Under the pieces are notes generated by a model that worked only from the letters and a program-made list of their open reading frames with translations, did not search any database and was not told where the DNA came from. DNA of 64,000 bases. Source: Demequina sp. NBRC 110054. GTDB lineage: Bacteria > Actinomycetota > Actinomycetes > Actinomycetales > Demequinaceae. Every line of letters begins with the position of its first letter. The stretch's first letter is position 1. A program made the translations under genes and the position numbers. Where the stretch lies: positions 372,001-436,000 of the forward strand of contig NZ_BBRK01000004.1 in NCBI RefSeq assembly GCF_002090115.1, given 5' to 3'. Below, in pieces: positions 16,171 through 24,708 of this stretch.

Positions 16171-17376
16171 ATGACTGCTCCCGCCCGACGTGTCTCTGCC
16201 CGCCTCGGCGCCATCGCGCCGTCCGCCACGCTCGCCGTGGACTCCAAGGCCAAGGCCCTCAAGGCCGCCGGCCGTCCCGTCATCGGCTTCGGTGCGGGCG
16301 AGCCGGACTTCCCGACGCCCGACTACATCGTCGAGGCCGCCGTGGCCGCCGCCAAGGACCCGAAGAACCACCGCTACAGCCCCGCGGGCGGTCTGCCCGA
16401 GCTCAAGCAGGCGATCGCCGCGAAGACGCTGCGCGACTCCGGCTACGAGATCGACCCCGCGAGCGTGCTCGTCACCAACGGTGGCAAGCAGGCCGTCTTC
16501 CAGGCTTTCGCCGCGATCATCGATCCGGGTGACGAGGTCCTCCTCCCCGCCCCGTACTGGACCACGTACCCCGAGGCCATCACGCTCGCCGGCGGCGTGC
16601 CCGTCGAGGTGTTCGCGGGCGCCGAGCAGGACTACCTCGTGACCGTCGAGCAGCTCGAGGCCGCGCGCACCGAGAACACCAAGGCGCTGCTGTTCTGCTC
16701 GCCGTCGAACCCGACGGGCGCCGTCTATTCCGCGGAGCAGACGAAGGCGATCGGCGAGTGGGCGCTCGAGCACGGCATCTGGGTCCTCACGGACGAGATC
16801 TACGAGCACCTGCTGTACGAGGACGCGGTCTTCTCGCCGATCCTCAAGCTCGTGCCGGAGCTCGCCGACCAGACCATCGTCCTCAACGGCGTCGCGAAGA
16901 CCTACGCCATGACCGGATGGCGCGTGGGCTGGATGGTCGGCCCGATGGACGTCATCAAGGCCGCGGGCAACTTCCAGTCGCACCTGACCTCGAACGTCGC
17001 CAACGTGTCGCAGCGCGCCGCGATCGCCGCGCTCGAGGGGGGCCTCGAGGCCGTCCACGAGATGCGCACCGCGTTCGACCGCCGTCGCCGCACGATGATG
17101 TCGATGCTGCGCGAGATCGATGGCGTCGTGTGCCCCACCCCCAAGGGCGCGTTCTACGCGTACCCGTCGGTCGAGGGCCTCATCGGCCGCACCGTCCGCG
17201 GCAAGGAGATCGCCTCGTCCGCCGACCTCGCGGGCGTGATCCTCGACGAGGTCGAGGTCGCCGTCGTGCCGGGCGAGGCCTTCGGCCCCTCGGGCTTCCT
17301 GCGCCTCAGCTACGCGCTCGGTGACGAGGACCTCGCCGAGGGTGTCGGCCGAATCCAGTCGCTGCTCGCGGAGTAG
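16171..17376 (+). CDS. Pyridoxal-phosphate aminotransferase, class I (aspartate aminotransferase-like)
   Basis: A 401-residue fold-type I aminotransferase. It shows [15 protein letters not shown], the cofactor-contact segment [13 protein letters not shown], the aspartate in [11 protein letters not shown], the Schiff-base lysine in [16 protein letters not shown] and the C-terminal Arg region [10 protein letters not shown]. These fit aspartate/aromatic aminotransferases. ATG 16171 has no clear ribosome site; AACAAT six bases upstream could be a -10 of a leaderless message. In related genomes this gene commonly lies between murB and tRNA-Trp-secE; here about 21 kb separates it from murB. A strong hairpin terminator follows. 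Confidence 0.92.
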   Translation: MTAPARRVSARLGAIAPSATLAVDSKAKALKAAGRPVIGFGAGEPDFPTPDYIVEAAVAAAKDPKNHRYSPAGGLPELKQAIAAKTLRDSGYEIDPASVLVTNGGKQAVFQAFAAIIDPGDEVLLPAPYWTTYPEAITLAGGVPVEVFAGAEQDYLVTVEQLEAARTENTKALLFCSPSNPTGAVYSAEQTKAIGEWALEHGIWVLTDEIYEHLLYEDAVFSPILKLVPELADQTIVLNGVAKTYAMTGWRVGWMVGPMDVIKAAGNFQSHLTSNVANVSQRAAIAALEGGLEAVHEMRTAFDRRRRTMMSMLREIDGVVCPTPKGAFYAYPSVEGLIGRTVRGKEIASSADLAGVILDEVEVAVVPGEAFGPSGFLRLSYALGDEDLAEGVGRIQSLLAE

Positions 17377-17403
17377 TCGCACCGCAGTAGTCACGCGTCT
17401 TCC

Positions 17404-17443
17404 GCAAGGGCCGCATCGTTCATGAGGACGATGCGGCCCTTGC
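17404..17443 (+). terminator. Rho-independent terminator after the aminotransferase
   Basis: A perfect 16-bp stem (GCAAGGGCCGCATCGT with its complement) closes an 8-base loop, followed by a short T/C-rich stretch. It ends the aminotransferase unit 28 bases after its stop. The stem contains the recurring GGACGATGC word. Confidence 0.85.
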
Positions 17444-17519
17444 GTCTTCCTGCGCCCCTCCGGGTCCCCGGGAGGTGAACTTCGTCCGACTGGACGATGA
17501 ACGTGGCACCCGGTCTCGC

Positions 17520-17525
17520 TAGGCT
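17520..17525 (+). promoter_or_regulatory. -10 hexamer TAGGCT of a leaderless promoter
   Basis: TAGGCT lies seven bases before ATG 17533 and there is no ribosome-binding site, a pattern that suggests transcription starts at the start codon. The same arrangement recurs at other genes in the window. Confidence 0.5.
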
Positions 17526-17532
17526 CGCTCCC

Positions 17533-18405
17533 ATGAGCGCGCCCGCGATCCGGATCACGGATCTGCACAAGCACTACGGCGACCTGCACGCCGTCGACGG
17601 ACTGGACCTTGAGATCCCCCGCGGGGAGGTCTTCGCGCTGCTCGGCCCCAACGGCGCGGGCAAGTCCACGACGGTCGAGATCCTCGAGGGCTTCCGCAAG
17701 CGCACCTCCGGCGAGGTCGAGGTGCTCGGGGAGGACCCGCAGCGCGCGTCGAAGGAGTGGCGCCACCGCGTAGGGGTCATGCTTCAGGGGACGTCCGAGC
17801 GCGGCCTGCTCACCGCGCGCGAGTCCCTCCAGTACGCCGCGAGCCTGTACCGGGACGCCCGCGACGTGGACGAGATGCTCGCGGCCGTGGGGCTCACCGA
17901 GAAGGCCGGCGCGAAGCCTGCCACGCTCTCGGGCGGGCAGCGACGCCGGCTCGACGTGGCCCTCGCGCTCATCGGACGTCCCGAGCTGGTCTTCCTGGAC
18001 GAGCCGACCACGGGCTTCGACCCCGAGGCGCGGCGTCAGTTCTGGGGACTCATCGAGTCCGTCCGCGGGGACGGCACCACGGTGGTGCTCACCACGCACT
18101 ACCTCGACGAGGCCGACCACCTCGCCGACCGCATCGGCATCATCGCCTCCGGAAGCCTGGTCGCGCTCGACACCCCCGAGGGCCTTCGCTCGCGCGCGAG
18201 CGACGCCCGCGTGAGCTGGGTCGAGGACGGCGTGCACCGTGTCGAGCAGACGCCGTCGGCGTCGGCGTTCCTGCGCGACCTGCTCGCGCGCACGCCCGGG
18301 GAGATCGAGGCGCTCGAGGTGCGCCATCCCTCGCTCGAGGACGTCTACCTGCAGATGATCGGCGACACCGAGGGTGACGCCGCGACCGAGGAGGTCGCCT
18401 CGTGA
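17533..18405 (+). CDS. ABC transporter ATP-binding protein (daunorubicin-resistance DrrA type)
   Basis: A 290-residue ATPase with Walker A GPNGAGKSTT, Q-loop MLQGTSERGLLT, signature LSGGQRRRLDVALAL, Walker B LVFLDEPTTGFDP and H-loop LTTHYLDEADHLAD. This matches the DrrA/ABC-2 exporter group. It pairs with the permease that overlaps its end (GTGA, 18402-18405). The ATG at 17533 is chosen over one at 17497 because TAGGCT sits seven bases before it, suggesting leaderless translation. The pair probably exports a drug, lipid or peptide; the substrate is unknown. Confidence 0.92.
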   Translation: MSAPAIRITDLHKHYGDLHAVDGLDLEIPRGEVFALLGPNGAGKSTTVEILEGFRKRTSGEVEVLGEDPQRASKEWRHRVGVMLQGTSERGLLTARESLQYAASLYRDARDVDEMLAAVGLTEKAGAKPATLSGGQRRRLDVALALIGRPELVFLDEPTTGFDPEARRQFWGLIESVRGDGTTVVLTTHYLDEADHLADRIGIIASGSLVALDTPEGLRSRASDARVSWVEDGVHRVEQTPSASAFLRDLLARTPGEIEALEVRHPSLEDVYLQMIGDTEGDAATEEVAS

Positions 18406-19226
18406 CCACTGCCACCACCGCATCGTCCGCACCCACGTGGATGTCGATGACGCGCGCCCGCCTGGGAGTCGAGCTCAAGGAGTTCTTCCGCAGCCGCGAG
18501 CAGATGGTGTTCATCTTCTTCTTCCCGATGATGCTGCTGCTCCTGTTCGGGTCCGTGTTCGGCGGCGAGGAGATCGCGCCGGGCGTGACGTTCGCGCAGT
18601 ACTTCCTCGCGGGCATGGTCGCGTCAGGCATCCTCAACACCGGGTTCCAGTCGCTCGCGATGACCATCTCGATCGACCGCGACGAGGACGTCCTCAAGCG
18701 CATCTACGGCACCCCGCTTCCGGCAACCTCCTACTTCGCGGCGAAGGTCGCGCAGGTGCTGATCGTGTCTGCGGTGCAGGTGGCGCTGCTGATCGCGATG
18801 GGCGTGTTCCTCTACGACGTGACGCTGCCGTCGGACGCGGGCCACTGGGGCACCTTCGCGTGGGTGTTCCTGCTCGGCACCGCCGCGGCGACGACGCTCG
18901 GCATCGCGATGTCGACGCTGCTGCGCAACGCGAAGTCGGGCTCGGCCGTGATCACGCCGATCGTGCTGTTCCTGCAGTTCACGTCGGGCGTCTTCCTCGT
19001 CTACACGCAGATCCCGACCTTCCTTCAGCACGTCGCTGAGATCTTCCCCCTCAAGTGGCTCGCCCAGGGGATGCGGTCGGTCTTCCTTCCGGAGAGCTTC
19101 GCTGCCGCCGAGGCGCGCGGCAGCTGGGAGCTCACGACCGGCGCGATCGTGCTGGCGGCGTGGGTCGTCATCGGCCTCGTGCTCGCGGTCAGGACGTTCC
19201 GCTGGACCCGGCACGACGACAACTGA
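18402..19226 (+). CDS. ABC-2 type transporter permease
   Basis: A 274-residue membrane protein with about six spans. The N-terminal REQMVFIFFFPMMLLLLFGSV and later segments such as VFLYDVTLPSD and LFLQFTSGVFLVYTQIP fit ABC-2/DrrB-type permeases. It starts at GTG 18402 inside the ATPase stop, so the two are translated together. It should form the export channel with the DrrA-like ATPase. Confidence 0.9.
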   Translation: MTTATTASSAPTWMSMTRARLGVELKEFFRSREQMVFIFFFPMMLLLLFGSVFGGEEIAPGVTFAQYFLAGMVASGILNTGFQSLAMTISIDRDEDVLKRIYGTPLPATSYFAAKVAQVLIVSAVQVALLIAMGVFLYDVTLPSDAGHWGTFAWVFLLGTAAATTLGIAMSTLLRNAKSGSAVITPIVLFLQFTSGVFLVYTQIPTFLQHVAEIFPLKWLAQGMRSVFLPESFAAAEARGSWELTTGAIVLAAWVVIGLVLAVRTFRWTRHDDN

Positions 19227-19298
19227 GCCGCCCCTGAGGCCAGGCCACGCGGCCGCTGCGGGGCCGGATCGTTCCGTGATGTGCGGTGTGTCACCAAT

Positions 19299-19314
19299 CT
19301 GAGAATCGTCTCAG
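19299..19314. promoter_or_regulatory. Palindromic operator candidate, copy 1 (CTGAGA-N4-TCTCAG)
   Basis: The 16 bases CTGAGAATCGTCTCAG form perfect 6-bp inverted arms around four bases. An identical-arm copy with a different spacer lies at 19603-19618. Copy 1 is in the 415-base non-coding stretch 19227-19641, 72 bases after the ABC permease stop and about 120 bases before a strong hairpin. Confidence 0.6.
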
Positions 19315-19433
19315 AGACCGCTTGCGAGCCTTGTCAGGCGGGGTGACCACGGACGGTCGAAGCCCCGCACCCGTGACTCCTCCGTGTCACGGCACGTCGT
19401 GGGTCCGGAACCCCTCAGCTCGGGCCCACGGCA

Positions 19434-19476
19434 GCAGAACGGGGGCGGCCCAGCCATCGCGCCGCCCCCGTTCTGC
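19434..19476 (+). terminator. Strong hairpin in the 19227-19641 non-coding stretch
   Basis: A perfect 16-bp stem (GCAGAACGGGGGCGGC and its complement) encloses an 11-base loop. It lies more than 200 bases after the ABC permease, so it could end that transcript or a short RNA starting near the palindrome at 19299. No T-tract follows, so Rho-independent action is not certain. Confidence 0.6.
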
Positions 19477-19602
19477 ACCCTCTCGCGACGAGCGGCGCAC
19501 CTCCCCCCCTGGTGCCTGTCCGCCGTCGCGCCTGCGTCGCGGGAAGCACCGGTTCGCGGCCCGCGACGCAGACCCCGGTCTCCGCGCCTCGATCGCGCGG
19601 AC

Positions 19603-19618
19603 CTGAGATCACTCTCAG
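19603..19618. promoter_or_regulatory. Palindromic operator candidate, copy 2 (CTGAGA-N4-TCTCAG)
   Basis: CTGAGATCACTCTCAG has the same 6-bp arms as copy 1 and lies 23 bases before the start of the secreted-protein gene, where it would overlap the core promoter. The nearest regulator genes are the OmpR-type system at 20185-22703, a reasonable but unproven candidate to bind it. Confidence 0.6.
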
Positions 19619-19641
19619 ACTCGCAAAGGAAGACTGGCACC

Positions 19642-20172
19642 ATGCAGACAACCACCTCACGCTTCCTCGTGACCCTGCTCGCCACCGCCGGGCTCCTCGT
19701 CGCCCTGGGCCTGACCGCCGCCGCGGTCGGGGGCACCCAGACCTCCGAGACGGAGGCGATCAAGGACACCGTCGTCGTGCCCGACAGCTCCGTGAGCCCG
19801 TCGCCGAGCGCGACCGCGACCGCGACCGAGGACGAGGCCGACGACACGAAGGCGGACAAGGCCGACGCCGTCGAGGTAGTCGAGGACGAGGTCGTCGACC
19901 TCGCGGATGTGGCAGAGGACGCCGATGAGGACACGACCAAGGACTCCGGCGCGCAGGCGACCGGCAACGAGACCGCCGCAGCAGCCGACGAGGCCTCGGA
20001 CGACGCGACCACGGACGCGTCCAAGGAGGACTGCGACGAGGACAAGGACCGCGACCAGGACCGGGACCGCGACAGCTGGAACAACGACCGTGACGGCGAC
20101 TCGCGCTTCGACGGTCGCGACTCGCGTCGCAGCAGCGACCGCGACGGAGGTCGCCGCGGCTCGCACCGCTGA
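19642..20172 (+). CDS. Secreted or membrane-tethered low-complexity acidic/charged protein
   Basis: A 176-residue protein of unknown function. Residues 1-30 form a signal peptide or anchor (hydrophobic LVTLLATAGLLVALGLTAAAV). Then comes a Ser/Thr/Pro linker (SSVSPSPSATATAT), a strongly acidic middle with many Asp, Glu and Ala, and a C-terminal tail of alternating Asp and Arg with Ser and Gly, ending GGRRGSHR. AAGGA at 19626-19630 precedes the ATG. The sensor-kinase gene follows after 12 bases, so it is probably co-expressed with and perhaps sensed by that system. Asp-rich tracts could bind cations; this is speculation. Confidence 0.6.
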   Translation: MQTTTSRFLVTLLATAGLLVALGLTAAAVGGTQTSETEAIKDTVVVPDSSVSPSPSATATATEDEADDTKADKADAVEVVEDEVVDLADVAEDADEDTTKDSGAQATGNETAAAADEASDDATTDASKEDCDEDKDRDQDRDRDSWNNDRDGDSRFDGRDSRRSSDRDGGRRGSHR

Positions 20173-20184
20173 CCTCGGGGCGAC

Positions 20185-22047
20185 GTGAGCACGGAGACCA
20201 CCCCTGACCTGGAGGCCGCACGCGAGCAGCGTGCGGCCTTCGGCGCACCCGGGGGACGGCGCGCGGCGCGCCTGAGCGCGACGCCGCAGGGCAGGATCCG
20301 CGTCCGTGCGGAGCGCGCCGTCGACGAGACCGCGCGCTTCCTCTCCGAGCTGCCGGTCCTGCTCGCCGGCGCGCGCACCGCACTGCTGCCGGTGGAGGCC
20401 GAGGACGAGCCCGGCATGGTCAAGGCAAGGCGTGCGCTTTCGCAGACCCAGGACCGCATCGTCCATTCGGATGCGGCGAGGCGCATGCGACAGAATCCTG
20501 CCGTGGTGGAGGCGATAGCGTGGGGGCGACGAAGGGTGGTCGCGCCCATGAAGGAAGCGGTGGCTCGCCCGCGCGGCGGCGTGAGCGTCCGGGTGCGGGT
20601 GCTCATCTACCTCACCGTGCTCACGGGCGTCGCGCTGACGGTCGCGGGCACCACGGCGTATGTGATCGAGCGCGGGCGCATCGACGCGTCGATCGAGAGC
20701 GACCTCGCCCGCAAGGCCAACGACCTCGTGACCTTCGTCGAGGACGGCGATCCGACCACGGGCGAGGCGTTCGCCGACGCCGAGTCGATCCTTCGCGAGG
20801 CGATCCGTCGCGTGGTTGCGACCCCGTCGGAGAGCGCTGTCGCGCTCGTGGACGGCGTGCCGCGATTCATCCCCGGCGGCAGCGACATCCTTCCGATCGA
20901 GTCGGACGGCGAGCTGCTCACCGCGGCGCTCGCGGCCGCGGGCGGCGACCCCGAGGTGCGCGCGATCAGCACGGACCAGGCCGACTACAGGTACGTGTCG
21001 ATGCCCGTCGAGGCCGCCGACGGCACCGTGCAGGGCGTGATCGTGTACGCCGTCGACCGGGGCGAGACCATCGCCGAGCTCGCGGACAGCTTCCAGGTCT
21101 ACGCCGTGGTCGCGATCCTCTCGCTCGCCGCGATCAGCGGCTTCGGCTACATCACCGTGGGGCGGCTCCTCGAGCCGATCCGCCTTCTCGACACGACGGC
21201 GCGCAGGATCTCGACGACGGACCTGTCCGAGCGGATCCCGATCGTCGGGGACGACGACCTCGCGCGCCTCTCGGAGACCGTGAACCAGATGCTCGACAGG
21301 ATCGAGCGGGCCTTCTCGGAGCAGAGCCGCATGCTGGACGATGCGTCGCACGAGCTTCGCACCCCCCTCACGATCATGCGCACGCGGCTCGAGCTCGTCG
21401 AGCCGCGCGACGCGGACTCGGTCCTGGCCACGCGCGACGACCTGCTCGACGAGGTCTCCCGCATGACACGGCTGGTCGAGGACCTCACGACGCTCGCGAA
21501 GGCGGACAGGCCCGAGTTCCTGCGGCTCGGGGCTGTGGACCTTGCCGATCTCGCCGAGCTGGCGCTGATCAGGGCCGAGACGCTGGGCCCGCGCCGATGG
21601 ACGCTCGAGGCCGTTGCCGAGGGGGAGGTCGAGGCGGACGCGGAGCGGCTCACGCAGGCCTGGCTCCAGCTGTCGGCCAACGCGGTCCGGTTCTCCGAGC
21701 CCGAGTCGAAGGTCACCCTGGGAAGCTCGATCGGCGTCGCGGACGACGACCACCCCGAGTTCCGACTGTGGGTGCGCGACGAGGGCATCGGGGTCGCGCC
21801 CGAGGACATCGCGCGGATCCGCACTCGGTTCGGCCGAGCCTCCGCGGGCGGCGAGGGGTCGGGGCTCGGCGTCCCGATCGTCGCCGCGATCGCGGAGGCG
21901 CACGAGGGCAGGCTCGACATCGAGTCGACCCCGGGAGAGGGATCGACGTTCACGATCGTGATCCCGGCCTACAAGCCACGCGGCGACCAGCCGGCACCGG
22001 AGTCCCCGTGGGCGCCACCATCCGCGGCGCGGGAGGATGAGGCATGA
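20185..22047 (+). CDS. Sensor histidine kinase (OmpR-partner type)
   Basis: A 620-residue kinase. The phospho-acceptor is H389 in DASHELRTPLT, after a HAMP-like linker (RRISTTDLSERIPIVGDDDL). The ATP-binding domain has an N-box around LQLSANAVRFSEP, DEGIGV and GEGSGLGVP. Two membrane spans (about residues 134-156 and 300-325) flank an extracytoplasmic sensor region of about 145 residues. The first 120 residues are charged and unusual; an in-frame ATG at 20548 just before the first span is an alternative start. The stop overlaps the response regulator start (ATGA). Confidence 0.88.
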   Translation: MSTETTPDLEAAREQRAAFGAPGGRRAARLSATPQGRIRVRAERAVDETARFLSELPVLLAGARTALLPVEAEDEPGMVKARRALSQTQDRIVHSDAARRMRQNPAVVEAIAWGRRRVVAPMKEAVARPRGGVSVRVRVLIYLTVLTGVALTVAGTTAYVIERGRIDASIESDLARKANDLVTFVEDGDPTTGEAFADAESILREAIRRVVATPSESAVALVDGVPRFIPGGSDILPIESDGELLTAALAAAGGDPEVRAISTDQADYRYVSMPVEAADGTVQGVIVYAVDRGETIAELADSFQVYAVVAILSLAAISGFGYITVGRLLEPIRLLDTTARRISTTDLSERIPIVGDDDLARLSETVNQMLDRIERAFSEQSRMLDDASHELRTPLTIMRTRLELVEPRDADSVLATRDDLLDEVSRMTRLVEDLTTLAKADRPEFLRLGAVDLADLAELALIRAETLGPRRWTLEAVAEGEVEADAERLTQAWLQLSANAVRFSEPESKVTLGSSIGVADDDHPEFRLWVRDEGIGVAPEDIARIRTRFGRASAGGEGSGLGVPIVAAIAEAHEGRLDIESTPGEGSTFTIVIPAYKPRGDQPAPESPWAPPSAAREDEA

Positions 22048-22703
22048 CCCGACTGCTTCTCGTCGAGGACGAGGACCGGCTGGCGGAGTCGCTCATCGAC
22101 GGCCTGAGGGTCGCGGACATCGAGGTCGTTCACGCCCGCACGGGACGCGACGGCCTCGCGCAGGCGCGCGAGGGCGACTTCGACATCATGGTGCTCGACA
22201 TCGGCCTGCCCGATATGGAGGGCTTCACCGTGCTGCGCAAGCTTCGCGCGGCGGGCTCGGATCTGCCGGTGATCATCCTCACGGCGCGCACGTCCGCGGA
22301 GGACACGGTGCGCGGGCTCGAGCGCGGCGCTGACGACTACATGCCCAAGCCCTTCAGCTTCGACGAGCTGCTCGCGCGTGTGCGGCTGAGGGCCCGCCGG
22401 CGCGACGCCGCCGACGGTGAGGCGGCCGTGATCAGCGTCGGCCGCTGCGTGCTCGATCAGGAGACCCGTGAGCTCGAGTGCGACGGGCAGCCCGTCGAGT
22501 TGAGCCCGCGCGAGTTCCAGCTCGCGGCGCTGCTCATGTCGCACCACGGCGAGGTCGTGAGCCGCGCGGAGGCGCTCGAGCACGTGTGGGGCTCGGCGTC
22601 CAAGGACAACGTCCTCGACGTCTACATCCGCTACCTGCGCGGCAGGCTCGGAAGCGAAGCGATCGAGACGGTGCGAGGAGTCGGCTACCGCTTCGTGGGC
22701 TGA
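22044..22703 (+). CDS. Response regulator, OmpR/PhoB family
   Basis: A 219-residue regulator. The receiver domain carries the phospho-acceptor D52 in VLDIGLPDMEG, acidic residues E8-D9, the conserved Thr in ILTAR and a Lys in PKPFSFDELLARV. A winged-helix DNA-binding domain follows from about residue 125 (ELSPREFQLAALLM, VLDVYIRYLRGRLG, VRGVGYRFVG). It is translationally coupled to the kinase. Its 3' end overlaps the convergent unknown gene by 19 bases. The two palindromes before this operon are candidate targets. Confidence 0.95.
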   Translation: MTRLLLVEDEDRLAESLIDGLRVADIEVVHARTGRDGLAQAREGDFDIMVLDIGLPDMEGFTVLRKLRAAGSDLPVIILTARTSAEDTVRGLERGADDYMPKPFSFDELLARVRLRARRRDAADGEAAVISVGRCVLDQETRELECDGQPVELSPREFQLAALLMSHHGEVVSRAEALEHVWGSASKDNVLDVYIRYLRGRLGSEAIETVRGVGYRFVG

Positions 22704-23317
22704 GCCGCTCCGCTCTCCGTTCTCCACCTGACGCCTACGACCAGCGCGTCGCACAGCTCGAGCCATGCCTCAGCGCCGAGACCCAGCATCATCGGGACGG
22801 TGTGCACCAGCGCGAGCCATCGCCCCTGACCCGCCGGCGGAAGCAGGTAGCGGGCGCGAAGCGACTCGGCCGTCGGCAGATCCGCGGGGTCCACCCCGAG
22901 CCGACGGGCGTGCTCGGACCCCAGAGGGACGCGGGTATGGGTCCGCAGGACGGGTCCCGCATCGCTCGCGAGCAGCCTCGCGGTGGGCTCGCGCGACACC
23001 AGTCCGGCGAGCACGCGGTTCGCCTCCGCAGGATCGCTCGTCTCGAGTCCGAGCCTGAGCACGGCGACGGTCAGGGGCAGCGCGAGCCCCGCCGCACCGC
23101 CCGGCACGAGCATGGACATCACCTCGGAGTCCTCCCCGTCCACCGCGGAGAGGCCCTCATCGAGCGCGGCGGCGACGGTCCGCCTCCACCGGGCCCGGTC
23201 GGCCGCAGGAACGGACCGCGTCAGGTCGGCCGCGACCGTCGCGGTCGACCTCGGCCCGTCGCCAGCCTCCACGAGGTGCCAGCCTTCCGGGATCGTCATC
23301 TCGAGCGTGCCCGTCAT
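22685..23317 (-). CDS. Unknown protein of the type VII secretion locus
   Basis: A 210-residue protein I cannot assign. It has no signal peptide or clear membrane span and is rich in Ala and Leu. It begins MTGTLEMTIPEGWHLVEAG, and the middle MSMLVPGGAAGLALPLTVAV is mildly hydrophobic. It is the last gene of the five-gene minus-strand operon and its start overlaps the stop of the 464-residue protein by four bases (23314-23317), so it is co-translated. A role as chaperone, immunity protein or accessory factor for the upstream putative substrate is possible but not shown. The last 19 bases overlap the response regulator gene on the other strand. Confidence 0.7.
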   Translation of the reverse strand: MTGTLEMTIPEGWHLVEAGDGPRSTATVAADLTRSVPAADRARWRRTVAAALDEGLSAVDGEDSEVMSMLVPGGAAGLALPLTVAVLRLGLETSDPAEANRVLAGLVSREPTARLLASDAGPVLRTHTRVPLGSEHARRLGVDPADLPTAESLRARYLLPPAGQGRWLALVHTVPMMLGLGAEAWLELCDALVVGVRWRTESGAAQPTKR

Positions 23318-24708
23318 GCGGTGAGCTCCTCACCGTCGACGCCGTGGATCGCGGAGCCGACCACCGTCCCCTCCGCCGTCGTCGGCTCCGGACCGGAGAC
23401 GACTCCGTCGATCTCCCTGGCCACGTCGACCACATGGAAGCCCGTGCCGCTGAGCGCGTGCGGCGTCCCCGCGGCCGCGTCGAGCCCGGAGAGCAGCGCC
23501 GCGTACGCGTCGCCCACGGGAGCCCCGACGGTCTCCTCGAGGGCCCCCACGACCACCGCATCGACACCCGCATCGAATCGCGCCGTGAGCCCGTCGGGGT
23601 CCACGACCGAGGGGCGTCCAGTCAGCGCCGCCACTCTCGTGTTGAGCGTCCCCTCGATCCAACCGTCGAAGTCGACCGCGCGCAGGCGCACCGCCGCGGC
23701 ACCGACACCGGCCATGGCGGGGCCGACGCGCCCCGTGAGCTCGACGAGTCCCGTGGCCGCCCGGTCGATCACCTCCGCTGCGGCTGCGGGCGCGCGGCGC
23801 GCCACGCCGCCCACGACCATGTCCCCGGCGCGACCGCCGGCCCGGTCCACCACAAGGCCGACCCCGAGCTCGGCGAGTGCGCGCGCCGGGCGCCTGCCTG
23901 TCGCGACGAGCGTCGCGGTCGCCACGACCCGGATCACCGCCGCCACCCGCGCGCCCGCCTGAGCGAGCCGCGAGACGAGGAACAGCGCGGAGGCCAACGG
24001 CGCGCCGACACCGGTGAGGACCAGCACCACCGCGGCGACTGTCGTGACGAGCGCGACCACATCGAGCACGAGCTCCACGACGGGCAGGACCTCGTCAAGC
24101 AGCCTTTCGAGCCCGAAGGCGAGGACGTCCCACCCGGAGTCGTTGAGGGCCGAGGACTCGACCACGACGTCGATCTCGCGCGCCCGCGCGTCGGCTACCG
24201 CACGCCAACGCGCGAGGAGCTCGTCGAACTGGTGCGCGCAGGACGACAGCACGAGCGCGGCCTCCTCGCGCTCGGACTCGGCGGCGCTGGGCCGACGCAG
24301 CGCCGGTACGAGGATCGCGCCGACCCCCGCGCCCTCGGATTCCTGCGCGGACTCGGCCGCGATGCGCTGCTCGGCCCACGCGAGCGACGTATGCGCGAAC
24401 GCGGCCCGGCGGCGCAGCTCGTCGCCTTCGGCCCGGATCTCGGACAGTGACCGCGCGTAGTCGGCCAGGGCCGCAGCGGCCGCCGCGTAGCGCCGCTCGA
24501 CGAGCCCCAGCTCATGCTCGATGACCTCTGCCGCCTCGAGGTACGCGGCGACCGCGTCGCCTCGCATCGAGGTGCCAGCGCGGATGCTGCGGAGCTCGGC
24601 GATCGTCGCGGAGAGCGACTCGGCCACCGCGCCGAGCTCGTGTGCGCGGCCCTCGATCTGCGCGGGCTCGCCGGAGATCGGCGAGCTGGCATCGAGGACT
24701 CCAGCCAT
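23314..24708 (-). CDS. Putative type VII secretion substrate or membrane partner with helical N-terminus
   Basis: A 464-residue protein. The first 200 residues are Ala/Glu/Arg-rich and probably all-helical with coiled-coil character (LVERRYAAAAAALADYARSL), like WXG100/LXG-type leaders. Residues of about 215-275 are strongly hydrophobic (VVELVLDVVALVTTVAAVVL, LASALFLVSRL) and likely enter a membrane. The last 190 residues are of mixed composition with no toxin motif I recognise. It starts at the base where the small WXG100-like gene stops (24708). Position and helical leader suggest a secreted effector or a structural part of the secretion machine. Confidence 0.65.
   Translation of the reverse strand: MAGVLDASSPISGEPAQIEGRAHELGAVAESLSATIAELRSIRAGTSMRGDAVAAYLEAAEVIEHELGLVERRYAAAAAALADYARSLSEIRAEGDELRRRAAFAHTSLAWAEQRIAAESAQESEGAGVGAILVPALRRPSAAESEREEAALVLSSCAHQFDELLARWRAVADARAREIDVVVESSALNDSGWDVLAFGLERLLDEVLPVVELVLDVVALVTTVAAVVLVLTGVGAPLASALFLVSRLAQAGARVAAVIRVVATATLVATGRRPARALAELGVGLVVDRAGGRAGDMVVGGVARRAPAAAAEVIDRAATGLVELTGRVGPAMAGVGAAAVRLRAVDFDGWIEGTLNTRVAALTGRPSVVDPDGLTARFDAGVDAVVVGALEETVGAPVGDAYAALLSGLDAAAGTPHALSGTGFHVVDVAREIDGVVSGPEPTTAEGTVVGSAIHGVDGEELTA

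Noticed and set aside
20040..20170. Calcium-binding repeats in the Asp-rich tail of the secreted protein
   Set aside because: The Asp/Arg alternation does not follow the spacing of EF-hand, RTX or thrombospondin type 3 repeats; I call it only low complexity.
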